From: Glycine soja
Taxonomy: Eukaryota > Streptophyta > Magnoliopsida > Fabales > Fabaceae
DNA length: 64,000 nucleotides
Direction of reading: 5' to 3'
Assembly: GCF_004193775.1 (NCBI RefSeq)
Contig: NC_041021.1
Span: forward strand, 22,226,632-22,290,631
Below, one piece after another: positions 46,013-58,831 of the stretch. The notes under the pieces were generated by a model. It was not told where the DNA came from and did not search any database. It was given only the letters and a program-made list of their open reading frames with translations. Numbering within the stretch: the stretch's first letter is position 1; each line of letters opens with the position of its first letter. The position numbers and the translations under genes are program-made.

Positions 46013-46217
46013 TGTTAAGATATGTCCAATATTCTATTAACTAATATTAGGCAATCAAATATTATGTTAGCTGTAATTTAGACTTTATTACAGCTGAGGT
46101 AATTTGTGCAGCTGTCATTCCTTTAATAGATGAGGAATTATAGGACCCTTGTATATATATATACAACACTATTCTATGAATAAAATACACCAGACTTATT
46201 CTTTAAACCTTTCTATA
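46013..46217 (+). repeat. Copia 5' LTR (205 bp)
   Basis: It runs from TGTTAAGA to TTCTATA. The primer-binding site TGGTATCAAGAGC (initiator-methionine type) starts immediately after, at 46218. A short TA run lies near 46157-46169. Confidence 0.9.
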
Positions 46218-46289
46218 TGGTATCAAGAGCCGAAACATGATTCTTTATTAAAGGTAATTTGTGCTTCTTTATTTCTTTGAATATTTCGG

Positions 46290-49200
46290 ATGGCTCCTTC
46301 TGATAAAAATCAATCGGCGAAACATGATTCTGGGACTTCCCCTGCTACCCATATGCACGAAGCGCTCACCCCTGAACGGCTTGACGACACCAACTATGTC
46401 AAGTGGTCATTGAACGCACAGAACAAGATCAGAGGAAGGCAGAAAACGTTGGGGTTACATCTCTGGAACAAAGGCTGCACCATAAAACAAGAAATCTGAT
46501 GAATATGAAGCATGGGAAGATGAAAACTGCCTAGTCAAGTCTTGGCTTCTGGACTCCATGACGAAGGAAATCAAATCCCTCTTTATTCGCTTAGCTACGA
46601 CAAAGGACATCTAGGACACTGTGCAGCAAACATACTCAGTCAACCAGGATGCGTCCAGGTCATATCAATTATATCATGAGGTAATCTCTACTCAGGAAAA
46701 TGGAAGTTCTGTTATTACATACTTTGGTAAATTGCAAAGATTATGGTTGGAGTATGATACTATCACGAATCGTACCATGGAATGCCCTAAAGATGTTGAG
46801 AAGTACAACGACATGATTAATTACCAACGAGTTTATGTCTTTTTAGCTGGCCTGGATTCACATTTGGATGCAGTTCATGGTCATATCCATGCTATCACTC
46901 CCCTTCCAAATGTTCAATCAGTTTATGCAACTGTTTGTGCCGAGGCAAACCGCTAAGAGGCTATGCTTGATAGTGAGTCTACTATAGGGACTACCTTTGC
47001 TGTTAAGAAGTATTCTAAGAAAGGAATCTGCAAGTGTACCCATTGCAATGGGGATAATCATGTTGTGGAGACATGTTTTAAACTCCATGGCTATCCGGAT
47101 TGGCATCCAAAAGGAAAAACTACTCCCAATACCAAGGTAGACGCTACTTCCAAGAGCCATATTTCTACTGGTGCTGGATTTGTGACTAAGTCAGGTATAT
47201 CTAACTCTGCTCTTAATCTTTCTGTTGTTACTAGGGCTAGTGAGTGGATAATTGATTCAGGTGCTACTGATCATATGACTTGTGATCCTCATAAATTTAC
47301 TAGTTTTTCCCCTGATTGTTCTAAAACTTTTATTATTAATGCCAATGGGGTCTCATCACCTATTAAAGGTGTAGGTACTCTATGCCTCTCACCCTCCTTA
47401 ACGATTCCTGATGTTTTATTTGTTCCTACATTAAACTGTAATCTTCTCTCTGTTAGCAAATTAACCAAATCACATTCTTGTGTTGCCTCGTTTTATCCAA
47501 CCCATTGTCTTTTTTAGACCATCCATTCCAAGGAGAAGATTGGCAGTGGTAGAGAGAGTGAAGGACTGTATTATCTGGAAAATATCTCACAACAAACCCA
47601 TAAAGGAGCATTGGCTTGTCTTGTGAATGAACACATACAAGATAAAAACAAAAAGGAACTATGGCTATGGCATAGGCGATTGGGACATCCCTCTTTTGGT
47701 TATCTTAAAAAATTGTTTCCATCGCTATTTCATAAATGCAATATTTCTTATTTTCTTTGTGAAACTTGTGTAAAGGCAAAAAGCCATCGTGTTGTGTTTC
47801 CTTTAAGCAATAAAAAAACTGATTTTCCTTTTTATTAATTCACACAGATGTTTGAGGCCCTGCCCCACAATCTACGCATAATGGGAAAAAATGGTTTATC
47901 AATTTTGTTGATGATTGTACTCGGGTAACCTGGGTGTATGTGCTTAAACATAAAAGTGATGTGTGTGATGTGTTTCATTCCTTTCATCAGATGATAGCTA
48001 CACAATTGAACACATATATTAAGGTCATTAGATCAGAAAATGGAGAGGAATATTTTAAGACTGAATTAATAGAGTTCATGAACTCTAATGGAATCTTGCA
48101 TCAAACCACATGTCCTTATTCACCACAACAAAATGGAGTGGCTGGGAGGAAAAATAGACATATATTAGAGGTGACAAGATCACTTTTGATAGATGGTAAT
48201 GTCTCATCTCATTTATGGGGTGAGGCTGTGAGCTTTGCAGTTTATTTGATTAATCGAACCCTTTCTAGTGTGCTTAACTTTAGAAGGCCTCTAGATGTGT
48301 TATCTGATCATTGTATCCTTCCTTCCATGGTTTATTTACCACCTCATATTTTTGGATGTGTTATATTTGTTCACTTACACCCTCATCAATGTACAAAGCT
48401 TGAAGAACGACCTATCAAATGTGTTTTTGTTGGGTATGGATCAACTCAAAAAGGTTATCGTGTTTACCATCCACCATCAAAGAAATTTTATATCTCTATG
48501 GATGTGACATTTAATGAGCACAATTTTTTTTAATGTTGATTCTACACTTTAGGGAGGAAATGAAAGTGAAGTGCATAATCATGATATTAGTATGTTTGAT
48601 ATCTCAGATATAAAATTATATTGTGAAAATAAATTATCGTGTGAGGATCATTCTGCAAGAAGTGAGCTAACCCCAAAGATGGAAAATTCTTTTTTGGATA
48701 ATACAGTGTCTTTTGATCATAACCAATTGGCTCAATCTTTTCCACAAGTTCGGCTTGACTCTTCAGAGGTACCTTCTAATCCTATCTCTTATAATACTAA
48801 TGTAGATGAAACTCATCATGAAATTGTTTCTCTTGATCCTACCCTTGATAATACTAATTTAGATTAAACTAATCATGAAATTGATCCTTGTCTGTGTGAG
48901 ACCACCAACACACCAAACACTGAGTCTACTATTGTCCAATATAATCTTCTACCCCGCTCTAATCGTGGTCAACCTCCAACTAAATATGAACCAAACCTCC
49001 AAGCCAAAGTTAAATATCCCATTAGTAAATATGTGTCATATCACAAGTTATCCTGGTCATATGCATCATTTGTATCTCAATTATCTTCAATTTCTATTCC
49101 TAGTAATATACCGGAAGCTTTGGCAGATCCTAGATGGACTGAAGCAATGGTTGATGAGATGGAAGCTTTAGAAAAAAATAACACTTGGGATCTTGTGTCC

Positions 49201-50640
49201 TTACCAAGAGGGAAGAAAACTGTGGGCTACAAGTAGGTATTTACAATCAAACACAAAGCTAATGGAACTATTGAGAGGTATAAAGCACGACTTGTGCCTA
49301 AAGGTTACACTCAGCCTTATGGTGTAAATTACCAAGAGACGTTTGCACCGGTAGCCAAGCTCAACACTGTGAGAATACTTTTGTCGCTAGCAGCAAACCA
49401 AGATTGGCCTCTTCTGCAATTTGATGTGAAAAATGCTTTTCTGCATGAAGAAATTTTAGAAGAAATTTATATGGATTCCCCACTAGGCATGACAGATTCA
49501 AATGGAATGAAGGTTTGCAAATTAAAGAAGGCTCTATATGGATTAAAACAATCCCCAAGAGCATGGTTTGGAAGGTTTACCAAGTCTATGAAGGCTTTTG
49601 ACTATAGAGCAAGTAACTCTGATCACACCTTATTTTTGAAGAGAGGAAAAAGAAAAATTACAGCTTTGATTATATATATAGATGACATGAGTATTACAGG
49701 AAATGACCAAAATGAGATTTCTAGTTTGCAACAATACCTTGCATCTGAATTTGAGATGAAACAACTTGGAAACCTTAAATATTTTTTTGGGTATTGGAGT
49801 AGCTAGATCAAAACATGGTATTTTTCTATGGCAAAGAAAATATACTCTTGACTTACTATTGGAAACCGGGTTGCTTGGAAGTAAACCGGTTGATACACCA
49901 ATTGAACAAAATCATAAACTCTTTCAATGCTCAAATTCATCAAGCATAGACAGAGGGAGATACCAAAGGCTGGTAGGAAAACTAATTTATTTGTCCCATA
50001 CACGTCCATATATTACCTATGCAATGAATGTCATTAGTCAATTTATGCATGACCCACGAATGCTTCATATGGATGCTGTTGAGAGGATTTTGAGATATTT
50101 GAAGTCCACTCCTAGAAAAGGAATTTTGTTCTCAAATCTTGGAAACTTGAAGGTAGAAGGGTACACTGATGCAGATTGGGCAAGTTCAAAAGATGATAGA
50201 AGATCTACCTCTGGATACTTTACTTTTGTATGAGGAAATCTTGTAACTTGGAGGAGTAAAAAACAGCCTGTAGTAGCAAGATCTAGTACTGAAGCAGAAT
50301 TCAAAGGCATGACACTCGGTGTATGTGAACTTTTGTGGGTTAAAAATGTACTATCAAATTTGGGCTTTAAAACAAATGAAACTATGAGTTTGTACTGTGT
50401 GACAATACGTTGGCTATAGCAATTGCTCACAATCCTGTCCAACATGATAGAACAAAGCATGTGGAGATTGATAGACATTTCATCAAAGATAAGCTTGAAG
50501 CTGGAATAATTTCCTTTCCCTTTGTAAGATCTGAATTGTAGTTGGTTGATGTTCTCACCAAAGGAGTGTCAAGCATAGTGTTTAACGAGTCTTTATTCAA
50601 GTTAGGAATGTGTGATATCCATGCACCAACTTGAGTGGGG
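46290..50640 (+). pseudogene. Copia gag-pol polyprotein, inactivated
   Basis: Start ATG 46290 (MAPSDKNQSAKHD). Gag follows with a zinc knuckle CTHCNGDNHVVETC near 47036-47078. Protease has 'IIDSGATDHMTC' near 47250. Pre-integrase is 'LWHRRLGHPSFGYL'. Integrase's first Asp is at 47847; the second site is Glu (GAA 48036) and the third Gly (GGG 48144). RT has 'FAPVAKLNTVRILLSLA', 'LYGLKQSPRAW' and YIDD (49675-49686), then RNase H 'GYTDADWASSKDDRRSTSGY' and 'RSSTEAEF'. Frame breaks occur near 46520, 47830 and 49790, and stops at 46497, 46957, 47515, 47853, 49234 and 50233 among others. It cannot make a full polyprotein. Confidence 0.9.
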
Positions 50641-50641
50641 A

Positions 50642-50750
50642 TGTTAAGATATGTTAAATATTCTATTAGCTAATATTAGGAAATCAAATATTATGTTAGC
50701 TGTAATTTAAGCTTTATTACAGCTGAGATAATTTGTGTAGCTGCCATTCC

Positions 50751-50787
<37 letters not shown>

Positions 50788-50839
50788 ACACTATTCTATG
50801 AATAAAATATATCAGACTTATTCTTTAAACCTTTCTATA
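50642..50839 (+). repeat. Copia 3' LTR (198 bp)
   Basis: It matches the 5' LTR with scattered substitutions and an enlarged TA run (about 50757-50785). It is preceded by a purine tract TTGAGTGGGGA. Confidence 0.9.
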
Positions 50840-50844
50840 GTTTG

Positions 50845-51933
50845 AATGAGAATTATTTGTTTGTGAAGTAAATTTTTAAGTTTTTACTTCCACTCATGGA
50901 GTAAATGGAGTACATGCATATTAATTTATACTTGCCATTTATTTTACTGAAGAGAATATTAATATAGAACTCTATAGTAAATGGAGTATACTTGTACATA
51001 TTTTGGTTTTGATATTAAAACATTGGAAATGATTCTTTTAAGTCTAAAAAACTTAAATTAACGTGAGTGTCCTTGAAGCTCCTAGATGCTTTGAGACATG
51101 CCAAACAAAAACATGGTTGGTAATTCTTTTATATTTAAATTCTTATGCATAGAAACTACTGGAAATAAAATGCTAAATGAATTGGTTTTAAATTAATTTA
51201 TTAGTTGAATAAATTATCTTAATTTTAATGATAATGATTTTTATACTCAAATGATTATGAATTATGGATTTTGTAGCTTATGGCCAACTTTAGACATACA
51301 TAATTGAGTTAGAAGCTTTTAGATACACTCTGGATAATTGCTTGATTTTTAATTTGTGTTGTACAGGAATTACAAAGCTATTAGTTGAAACACTATGCAA
51401 CTAGGATGTTATCCAATTGTCCAACAATTTGCCAAATAAATATGGAGAAGATTTATTTTCATAGAAAATAGAAGATTTATTATGTACTCTACCATATTAT
51501 GTCAAATGAAATGCAAGGTCTCTACAACTCCTAAATCAACGAGAGATACAACTCTACGTCTCAAAGACAAAGAATAAACTTTTGTATTAGTTTTTTAATT
51601 TTGTTTTGAAGTTAACCTTTGTATTGCTTTAAACATTATTGTATTTTTTTATTTAAATTTATTTGGGTTCTTTATTTGTTAGTAACTATTTTCATTCCAT
51701 TCATATTATGTATAATAAGTGTTGTCTTGAGTGAAAGCACATAAGGTTTATCCAAGGGATTCTTTCATATTTGAGGTATATATATATATATATATTTTAT
51801 TGATTAAGGAAAAAGACTTATAATTCCACTTTACCTTTATCTGGTTTAAATTTTGTGATAATTTTTTTTATAAAAAAAATAGTTGATTAAATTATTTTTT
51901 TTAAATAAATAAATAAATAAATTAGGTCCCACG
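50845..51933. other. AT-rich intergenic sequence
   Basis: No gene is visible. A TA microsatellite lies at about 51776-51796. Confidence 0.5.
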
Positions 51934-52268
51934 TGTAACACCCTGAAATATTACTAGTTATAAATCGATGTTTAATTGTATTTATCATGTTATTTGACTA
52001 TATGGTTGACTTGAATGAGTTGAGGTATGGCTTGAATTAGTCATGTATGAATTTCTTGATGTGGATGCTGAGTTATGTGGAGTTTTGTTGAACTAAGTTG
52101 AAATTATGAGATTTCAGATTTTTACCCAAACCTATTTCAGTAAAATCGCGATCCCGGGCGAACCCGGATTCGTTAACCATTGGATCATCTTCAAATTTGT
52201 CGGGAGCTTCCTAAGACATGTTTCCACAGTCTGACCGTTGGGATTTTGAAAATAACAACTTTTGATGT

Positions 52269-52432
52269 CTCGCTAAGCGCAATTCCAACCCGAGAGGGAA
52301 TTGCGCTAAGCGAGAATTGGCCCGCTGAGCGAGCCATAGTGCAGAGGAAGTTGCGCTGGACGAGAATTTGCACGCTGAGCGAGAAAAGTGGACTCCCGCT
52401 TAGTGAGACGAGCTCGCTAAGCGAGATTTGCA
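52269..52432. promoter_or_regulatory. CGCTAAGCG palindromic word cluster in LTR copy C
   Basis: Words include CTCGCTAAGCG (52269), GCGCTAAGCGAG (ending 52314), CGCTGAGCGAG and CTCGCTAAGCGAG (near 52420). The first two form 18-bp arms (52269-52286 and 52297-52314) of a larger hairpin with one mismatch. TATAAATATG follows within about 10 bp of the cluster. Confidence 0.8.
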
Positions 52433-53589
52433 GATTATAAATATGTTCCTCAGCGTGAAAAACACGATTTTTCACTCTCCTCTTCTCCAAGACGCCACCC
52501 AAATCCTAACACCTCCTTTTGTATCACCCACAAGCACCAGTGGCCGCCACGAGCCGTCGTTGCATGTCTCCGAACCCCTACACCAAGAGGAACATTTTAA
52601 TCTGAGCGGAATCCTCAAAGTCCTCCTCAAGGATTCGGTGGAGAAAATTCCCCAATCCTCCATTTCAAAGCTTCTCTAAGGTAATCTTGATTTCTAAGCC
52701 CTTCTCCTAGTTAGTTTGAGTTCCTCTTAATGTCTCTTGTGTGTTGGGTACTGTAATAGGGTGTTTTCACACTTCCTTTGAAAAACCCTTGAAAATGAAA
52801 CATTGTAAAAGTTATCTTTTTATAACATTGATGTTATTTTCGTGACCTTCACTGAACCCCGGTCGCATTGGCGTGAGTGGAATTTCAAAATGATGTTTCC
52901 TTTTAGTAGAACCCAAAACATCCTTCAGCCCTTTATGTTTTGACAGGGGTATTTGACTTTGAATGTTGTTATTAACCTTGTTTCTAAAATCTATACTAAA
53001 TTTCCTTCAATTTGGTATATAGAACCTTGCATTTGGACTGATGAGTGTGAACAAGAGAGACTTTTGAGCGATGCAAAGAGGAACTGAAGGAAAGCTCACA
53101 ATAGGTGAAAGGGGAGTTTATTATAGTTTACAACTTTTAATGCCATAGTTGGGGTCAGGGAACCTAACTATAGGGATGTAGGCCTGTCCCTATTGCATGT
53201 TGGTTTTCAAGAAAACAATGTTTTTGACTAATGGGATGCGATATATCTAATATTGATTAATAACATTACTATTAGACTTGTGTGGTCTGAAGACCTGGGA
53301 AGTGTGAATCTCAGGCATGAACTATAGATGTATGTATATGCAGAATGTGACTTACTGTTGATGTTGCTATTGATGACATTAATTGATATGAGGTGAGGTT
53401 GATGTTTATGATGATATTGATATGAGATTATGTTTTTATTGATGATTGTGTCAATATGAGTTGATGTTGTTATTGATGATTATGTTAATATGAGATGATG
53501 TTGTTGTTGACAATGTCATTGACATGAGATGATGTTGATGTTGAGAGTGATATTGAGATGAAAGGTTGATGATGTTGAAAATACATTAT

Positions 53590-54065
53590 GATGATGTATG
53601 TTGTGTATGTACATGGGGGGTGCATGGACCTTGTTGGATGTCACTGGTGGGGGAAATAGGGTGGTTAAAGAGTTTTAAGCATCTCTGGAGGGAGATGGAT
53701 TAGAATCTTTAATTATCCACGGTCAATGCATTGATGGTGCTCATGTTTCATATGTTGTGTGATGTGTATGTACATGGGGGGTGCAGTGACCTTGTTGGAT
53801 ATCCCTGGTGGGGGAAAAAGAGTGGTTAAAGAGTTTTAAGCATCCCCGGAGGGGGATGACTTAGAATCTTTAATTATCCATGATCAATGCGTTGATGGTG
53901 CCCATGTTTCATACGTTGTATGTTGTGTATGTACATGGGGGGGGGGGGTGCAGTGACCTTGTTGGAGATGTCCTTGGTGGGGGAAATAGAGTGGTTAAAG
54001 AGTTTTAAGCATCTCTGGAGGGGGATGGCTTAGAATCTTTAATTATCCACGGTCAGTGCATTTGA
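53590..54065 (+). repeat. 161-bp tandem repeats in LTR copy C
   Basis: The anchor GTACATGGGG recurs near 53610, 53771 and 53931. Each unit holds 'GTGGTTAAAGAGTTTTAAG' and 'ATTATCCA'. A G run has expanded in the third unit (about 53937-53947). Confidence 0.9.
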
Positions 54066-54816
54066 TGGTGCCCATGTTTCATACTTCATATGACATGGAA
54101 ATAGTATAAACTTTGTCAGTAAGTACTTGTAGTTTCTCATGAAGAGGAATACTTGTACGTGGGAGCATGTCACTTGGTTTGGAACTCCGCTGAGACTCAG
54201 GCTGATCACCATGGGGGGGGGGGGGAGGGGAAAGTTGATTGTGCACGACAGGGTGACCTCGACACTTACTGCCTAGTTTTCCTAAGTGAGAGTATCGTGT
54301 GGACACACTTAGGCTATTTCCTTGGAGATGGTACCACATTGCATTTGAGAGTTGAGGTCACGTGCATGCATCATACTTAGCATGATTGACTGGAACTATC
54401 GACTGATGATGACTATTTGTTGAGTGCTAGTGAATGTTTGTGTAAGCTTATGATATTTGTTAATGTTATCTTACTAATTGTGGTTATGTGATCTTTGTAT
54501 TAATTTATTTTATAATAAACTCACCTCTCGCAATTTTTGTACCGTGTGGTTGGTACCTGTGATGATCGTGAACCTTTGTTCATGGGAGCAGAATGACAGC
54601 AGTAGAGTACGAGAAGTGAGATTCTTTTGTGGAGCCGCCGAGCCGACGCAATGACGTTGGGATTATTTTGGGAGAGAGTTGTGTTTTGTTAAACAACTCC
54701 TCCATAGTTGGTTTCATAATTCTTTTGTTGAATTGAGGATGTAAATCACAAATTTAATTATATGTATGAACAAATTTACTTTCCATTATGTGAATGATGT
54801 GTACTGAGTTACTATA

Positions 54817-54850
<34 letters not shown>

Positions 54851-55013
54851 TTTACTTAAGTAATGGTGCGTTGTTTGGTGAATGTATATCGAGAAAAAAT
54901 AAATTTACTTTCATTTTTCATAAGCAAATTAACGGAGTTTTCATTTAAAAATTGAAATTTCTCGCAATTTAGAGTGGTGATATCGAAGTGACGAGGCGGG
55001 TCGTTACACCGCG

Positions 55014-55294
55014 ACCGGTTGTATTTTTTCTACTCAAAACTCTCAACATATTATCTTCAATCTAAATATAATGGTACTTAAGTTGGAATTGGGATATGGA
55101 ATAATTTTAAAGATTAAAAGTGATAAATTTAGTAGAAATTTGATAAAATTATAAGATATAAGATAAAGTTTTTTTTAACAACAAAGATTAAAGTTTGATA
55201 AGGAAATCAAAATAATAAAAATATATATATTAAAAGACAATTTAAAAAATATATTGCATAAGTAATAAACGAATAGGAGCAAAAAATTACAAAC

Positions 55295-55360
<66 letters not shown>

Positions 55361-55789
55361 GTCACAGTCTATTATTAACGTCTGGATATATTTGTCACAC
55401 TTTTTATACTTTCGGGGACTAAATTTTGCATTTTCATCTTTCAGGGATGCATTTGTTAGCGAGTGGGAAGACGAAAAGTCAAAAAAAATATTATGATAAA
55501 TATGCCCATATGCTGGCAATCCATGTTGGCAATCATTTCAGTGACAAATTTGTCCCTTCATGCCACATAGGCTATTTTATTAACAGTGACAAACAAAAGT
55601 TAACAACCAAATATATTTGTCGCACTTTTTACACTTTGAGGGACTAAATTTTGTATTTTCATATTCCGGGGACCATTTGTCAACGAATTACACATTGAGA
55701 TACAAAAGTGACTATTTACCCTTTATTTAATTATATCATCTATTTATAATGGGTTAGAAAATATGGGTTAGGAAATATGGCATTAGAAT
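55014..55789. other. TAA microsatellite and a short direct repeat
   Basis: A perfect TAA run spans about 55296-55360. A 60-bp segment 'GGGACTAAATTTTG' with 'ATATATTTGTC' flanks occurs near 55385 and again near 55609. No gene. Confidence 0.6.
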
Positions 55790-55798
55790 TAAAATATT

Positions 55799-56433
55799 GG
55801 TTAAATTACTCATTTGTTCCCTATATAGATATATGATTCTTACCTTTTTAGTCCTTATAGTTTGAAAGTGGTTTTTTAGTCCCTATAGTTTACATTTTAA
55901 TTCTCTTTTAGTCTCTGTAGTTTAAAAGTATTCTTTTTAGTCCTTATAGTTTGTATTTTAATTCTCTTTTAGTCCTTATAATTTGAAAGTGATATTTTTA
56001 ATCCCTATAATTTGTATTTTAATTACCTTTTAGTCCTTAGTACAAAAAATATATAAAAATAATTAGTTACAAATTAGTTATAAACTATCAACTATTTTTT
56101 TTGTTACAAATTATCTTGCGATAAATTAGTTACGAATTATTTGCTAATATTTTTGTAGTTAATTGTAATTGATAATATTACTCATATTTTGATGGTAAGG
56201 ACTAAAAGGGAATTAAAATATAAAGTATAGGGACTAAAAATATCACTTTTAAACTATAAGGACTAAAAGAGAATTAAAATACAAATTATAAGGATTAAAA
56301 ACATCACTTTCAAAACTATGGGGACTAAAAGAAAATTAAAATATAAACTATAGGAATTAAAACCACTTTCAAACTATAAGAATTAAAAAGGTAAGAATGA
56401 TGAAATTATACTAACCAAATGAATAATTTAACA
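55799..56433. mobile_element. Foldback MULE-type element with 9-bp target duplication
   Basis: A 635-bp segment has long inverted arms (about 55799-56036 and 56199-56433). The ends are GGTTAAATTACTC and, inverted, TGTTAAATTATTC. Perfect 9-bp duplications TAAAATATT flank it (55790-55798 and 56434-56442). Each arm holds several diverged 'TTTTAGTCCTTATAGTTTGAAAG' units. A 9-bp duplication and long terminal inverted repeats point to Mutator-like transposition. It encodes nothing. Confidence 0.8.
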
Positions 56434-56442
56434 TAAAATATT

Positions 56443-57770
56443 GCTTATATATCAACCGGCTAAGCGGTGTATTTATTAGCTGGATACTTCTTTTTCGCTA
56501 CTACGTACTTTTGTATATTTGGTGCCATGGCTTTTGACTACCTCTTATGCTGGAACTAATTGATTTTAATAAATAAATAATCATCTTTTGCCTTAAAAAA
56601 TGATATGCTTCACTGTGTAGTTGAATTCTATACATACAAATGCGCAATCTTGACTGGCTGCTTGAAAACAATGTAGATAGATTGAATTAGTTGTAAATGT
56701 CGTACATAGTCTATAAAAAATCTTATTTTTATGTAAGTAATAAATAGTTGATTCCAAGTGACATTTGAAATATATATCGTATTCCATTGCAGCAGAAATT
56801 TGGTTCTTAATATTAGACTTTTCTAAAAATAATTGAAGTTTAACATGGACCAATATAATAATAATAATAATTACTATTTTATGAATTATATCCTTATTCT
56901 TCTTGAAAAATTATATCAAATTATGTAGCCGATACAGTATCACAGGATACAAGATGTAAAAGACAATTCATGATTCAACCTTTTGATTAAGACATCAAAT
57001 ATCACTATTTTTTTTAATATCAAATGCGTGAGACATTGTCTCATATATTGTCAAATTAGATTTTGTTGAGGGAGTGGGCATAACATAACTTCATATAATG
57101 TTAAGTTAGATTTTGTAGAGGGATGGGACATAATTGTGCACTAGATTCTCTTTTTATCGCTCTATCAGTAAGTTATGGAAAATATTAGAATTTAACAAAA
57201 TTAAAAAAATGTGATGAAATATATTATTCTCTCAATCATTATTTTTCATTTTTTTAGCTTATATTTCAATAATATTTTTAAAATTTATGTTTGTTACATA
57301 TAAAGTTGGTGTTACTTTTTAAAATATTATATATAGAGGTATTTTAAAAGAAATACTTAATAATTCAATTACTCTTATTACTTTTAATATTTGTTATATA
57401 TTTAATTTTAAATTTGAAAGACATAAATACCCATGCAACATGGGTTAAAACACCAGTCAATTTCAATACAAATATATTTAATTAAAATATTATACATATT
57501 TTCAATGAAATATTTATTTTTTTAGGTTTAAAAATTAAAATGAAATATTTTAAGTATATTCCAAATGTTCTCAACATTCTTAGCTATTATTATTAATAAA
57601 TATAACTAATAAAAAAGATAATAGTGAGTTAATAATTTAATAATACGTATCCAAATTATTTTCCTTCTCTTAATTCAAATATTGAGTGTTAACTTTTACA
57701 AAACAAATGAAAACATATTGAGAAAATTAAATAAATAAATTGTTTCCTAAAAAATAAAAAATTCGGGAAG
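56443..57770. other. AT-rich sequence without recognised features
   Basis: I see nothing supportable beyond short direct repeats near 57040-57130 ('AAGTTAGATTTTGT'). Confidence 0.5.
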
Positions 57771-58831
57771 TTGTCACCAATGTTTATTTAAGGAAAAAAG
57801 TCAGAAAAACCAAAAAGACAAGGAATGTTCTACAATTGGAGAAAAATGATTTGAGAGACGTTTACCTAAGGGGAAGGTGTTAGCACCCCACGCGTCCGTC
57901 ATGAAAGCGACAACTTTTAATCGAGTGTGTTAAAAAATAAAGTGACTTTTAATTATTTATCTTTCCTTGAAAACATGAATTATATTTTGTTATATTTTTT
58001 ATTTAGAAAAGGTAATCAAATTTTATTTTCAGAAACAAAAAGGGATTTTTATTTTTTTAGTTTTTTCTTGGTCGACAAGGGATTTGCCCTCGCTGCCACG
58101 TATCCCCAGGTGCAATGAGGAAATTAGACTTACATAGCTCTTTGTAAAAAAAGAGCTTGTGTGTTGTGTTGATTTTATTTTATTTATTTATTTATTTTGA
58201 AAGATTTTGATTTTGTGGTAAACTTTGTGAATTCAAGCAAGTCAGAGACCCAACATGACATTTACAAAATTTAGTCACACTTTATTGAAACACCACCAAG
58301 CAAGTTGGAAACCCAGTATGGAGTGTGCAAAACGCGAAAAAGGAGAATTAAGTGATAATTTATTTGAGAATTTTACGTTTTTGGAAAAGACTTTAGTTTT
58401 GTGGTAAATTTTGTGAACTCAACCAAGTCGGAGACCCAACATGACATTCACAAAATTTACTCACACTTTATTGAAACACCTCTAAGCAAGTTGGAAACCC
58501 AACATGGAGTGTGCGGAACACAAAAAAGGAGAATTAAGTGATTATTTATTTGAGAATTTTACCTTTTTGGAAAAGACTTTAGTTTTACGGTAAATTTTGT
58601 GAACTCAAGCAAGTCGAATACCCAACATATCATTCACAAAATTTACTCACATGTTTCTAAAACACTACCTAGCAAGTCGAAGACCTAATATGGAGTGCAC
58701 AAAACGTAAGTGTGTACTAAAGAATACTAATACGGAATTGCAAAATAATTAAATAAATAATTGACATAGTACTACGAAATCAAATAAATAGAATGAGGAT
58801 AGAAATTGATAGAATAGAAGCAGGGAGTATA
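57771..58831 (-). mobile_element. Old Ogre-like LTR fragment, inverted
   Basis: 'GGGGAAGGTGTTAGCACCCCACGCGTCCG'-type sequence (57870-57900) and 'GTTTATTTAAGGAAAA' match the 3' part of the Ogre LTR at 62570-62700 in the same orientation, but with heavy divergence. It is cut at 58831 by the second Tekay-type LTR. Confidence 0.65.
58200..58740 (-). repeat. About 185-bp tandem repeat, three units
   Basis: 'GGTAAAxTTTGTGAAxTCAA' recurs near 58218, 58403 and 58589. Each unit has 'GAGACCCAACATGACATT' and 'CAAGTTGGAAACCCA'. It lies inside the old Ogre-like LTR fragment. Confidence 0.85.

Larger units (their letters stand above)
46013..50839 (+). mobile_element. Complete Ty1/copia retrotransposon (inactive)
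   Basis: Both LTRs, a primer-binding site, gag-pol and a polypurine tract are present. LTRs begin TGTTAAGATATGT and end CTTTCTATA. The flanks are GTTCG (46008-46012) and GTTTG (50840-50844), a 5-bp target duplication with one C-to-T change. Total length is about 4.8 kb. It is inserted in otherwise anonymous sequence. Confidence 0.9.
51934..55008 (+). mobile_element. Solo LTR, family A (copy C), 3075 bp
   Basis: It begins TGTAACACCCTGAAATATTAC and ends GGCGGGTCGTTACA. Flanks are CCACG (51929-51933) and CCGCG (55009-55013), a 5-bp duplication with one mismatch. It is collinear with copy A. It carries TATAAATATG near 52436, a leader with a possible donor (AAGGTAATC near 52680), three 161-bp repeats and a TA run near 54820. 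No coding domain is present. Confidence 0.85.

Noticed and set aside
1962..55008. Family-A copies A and C as two LTRs of one giant element
   Set aside because: Each has its own 5-bp target duplication, so they are separate solo LTRs.
55175..55519. Leucine-run ORF on the minus strand
   Set aside because: It is a translation of the TAA microsatellite and flanking AT-rich sequence.
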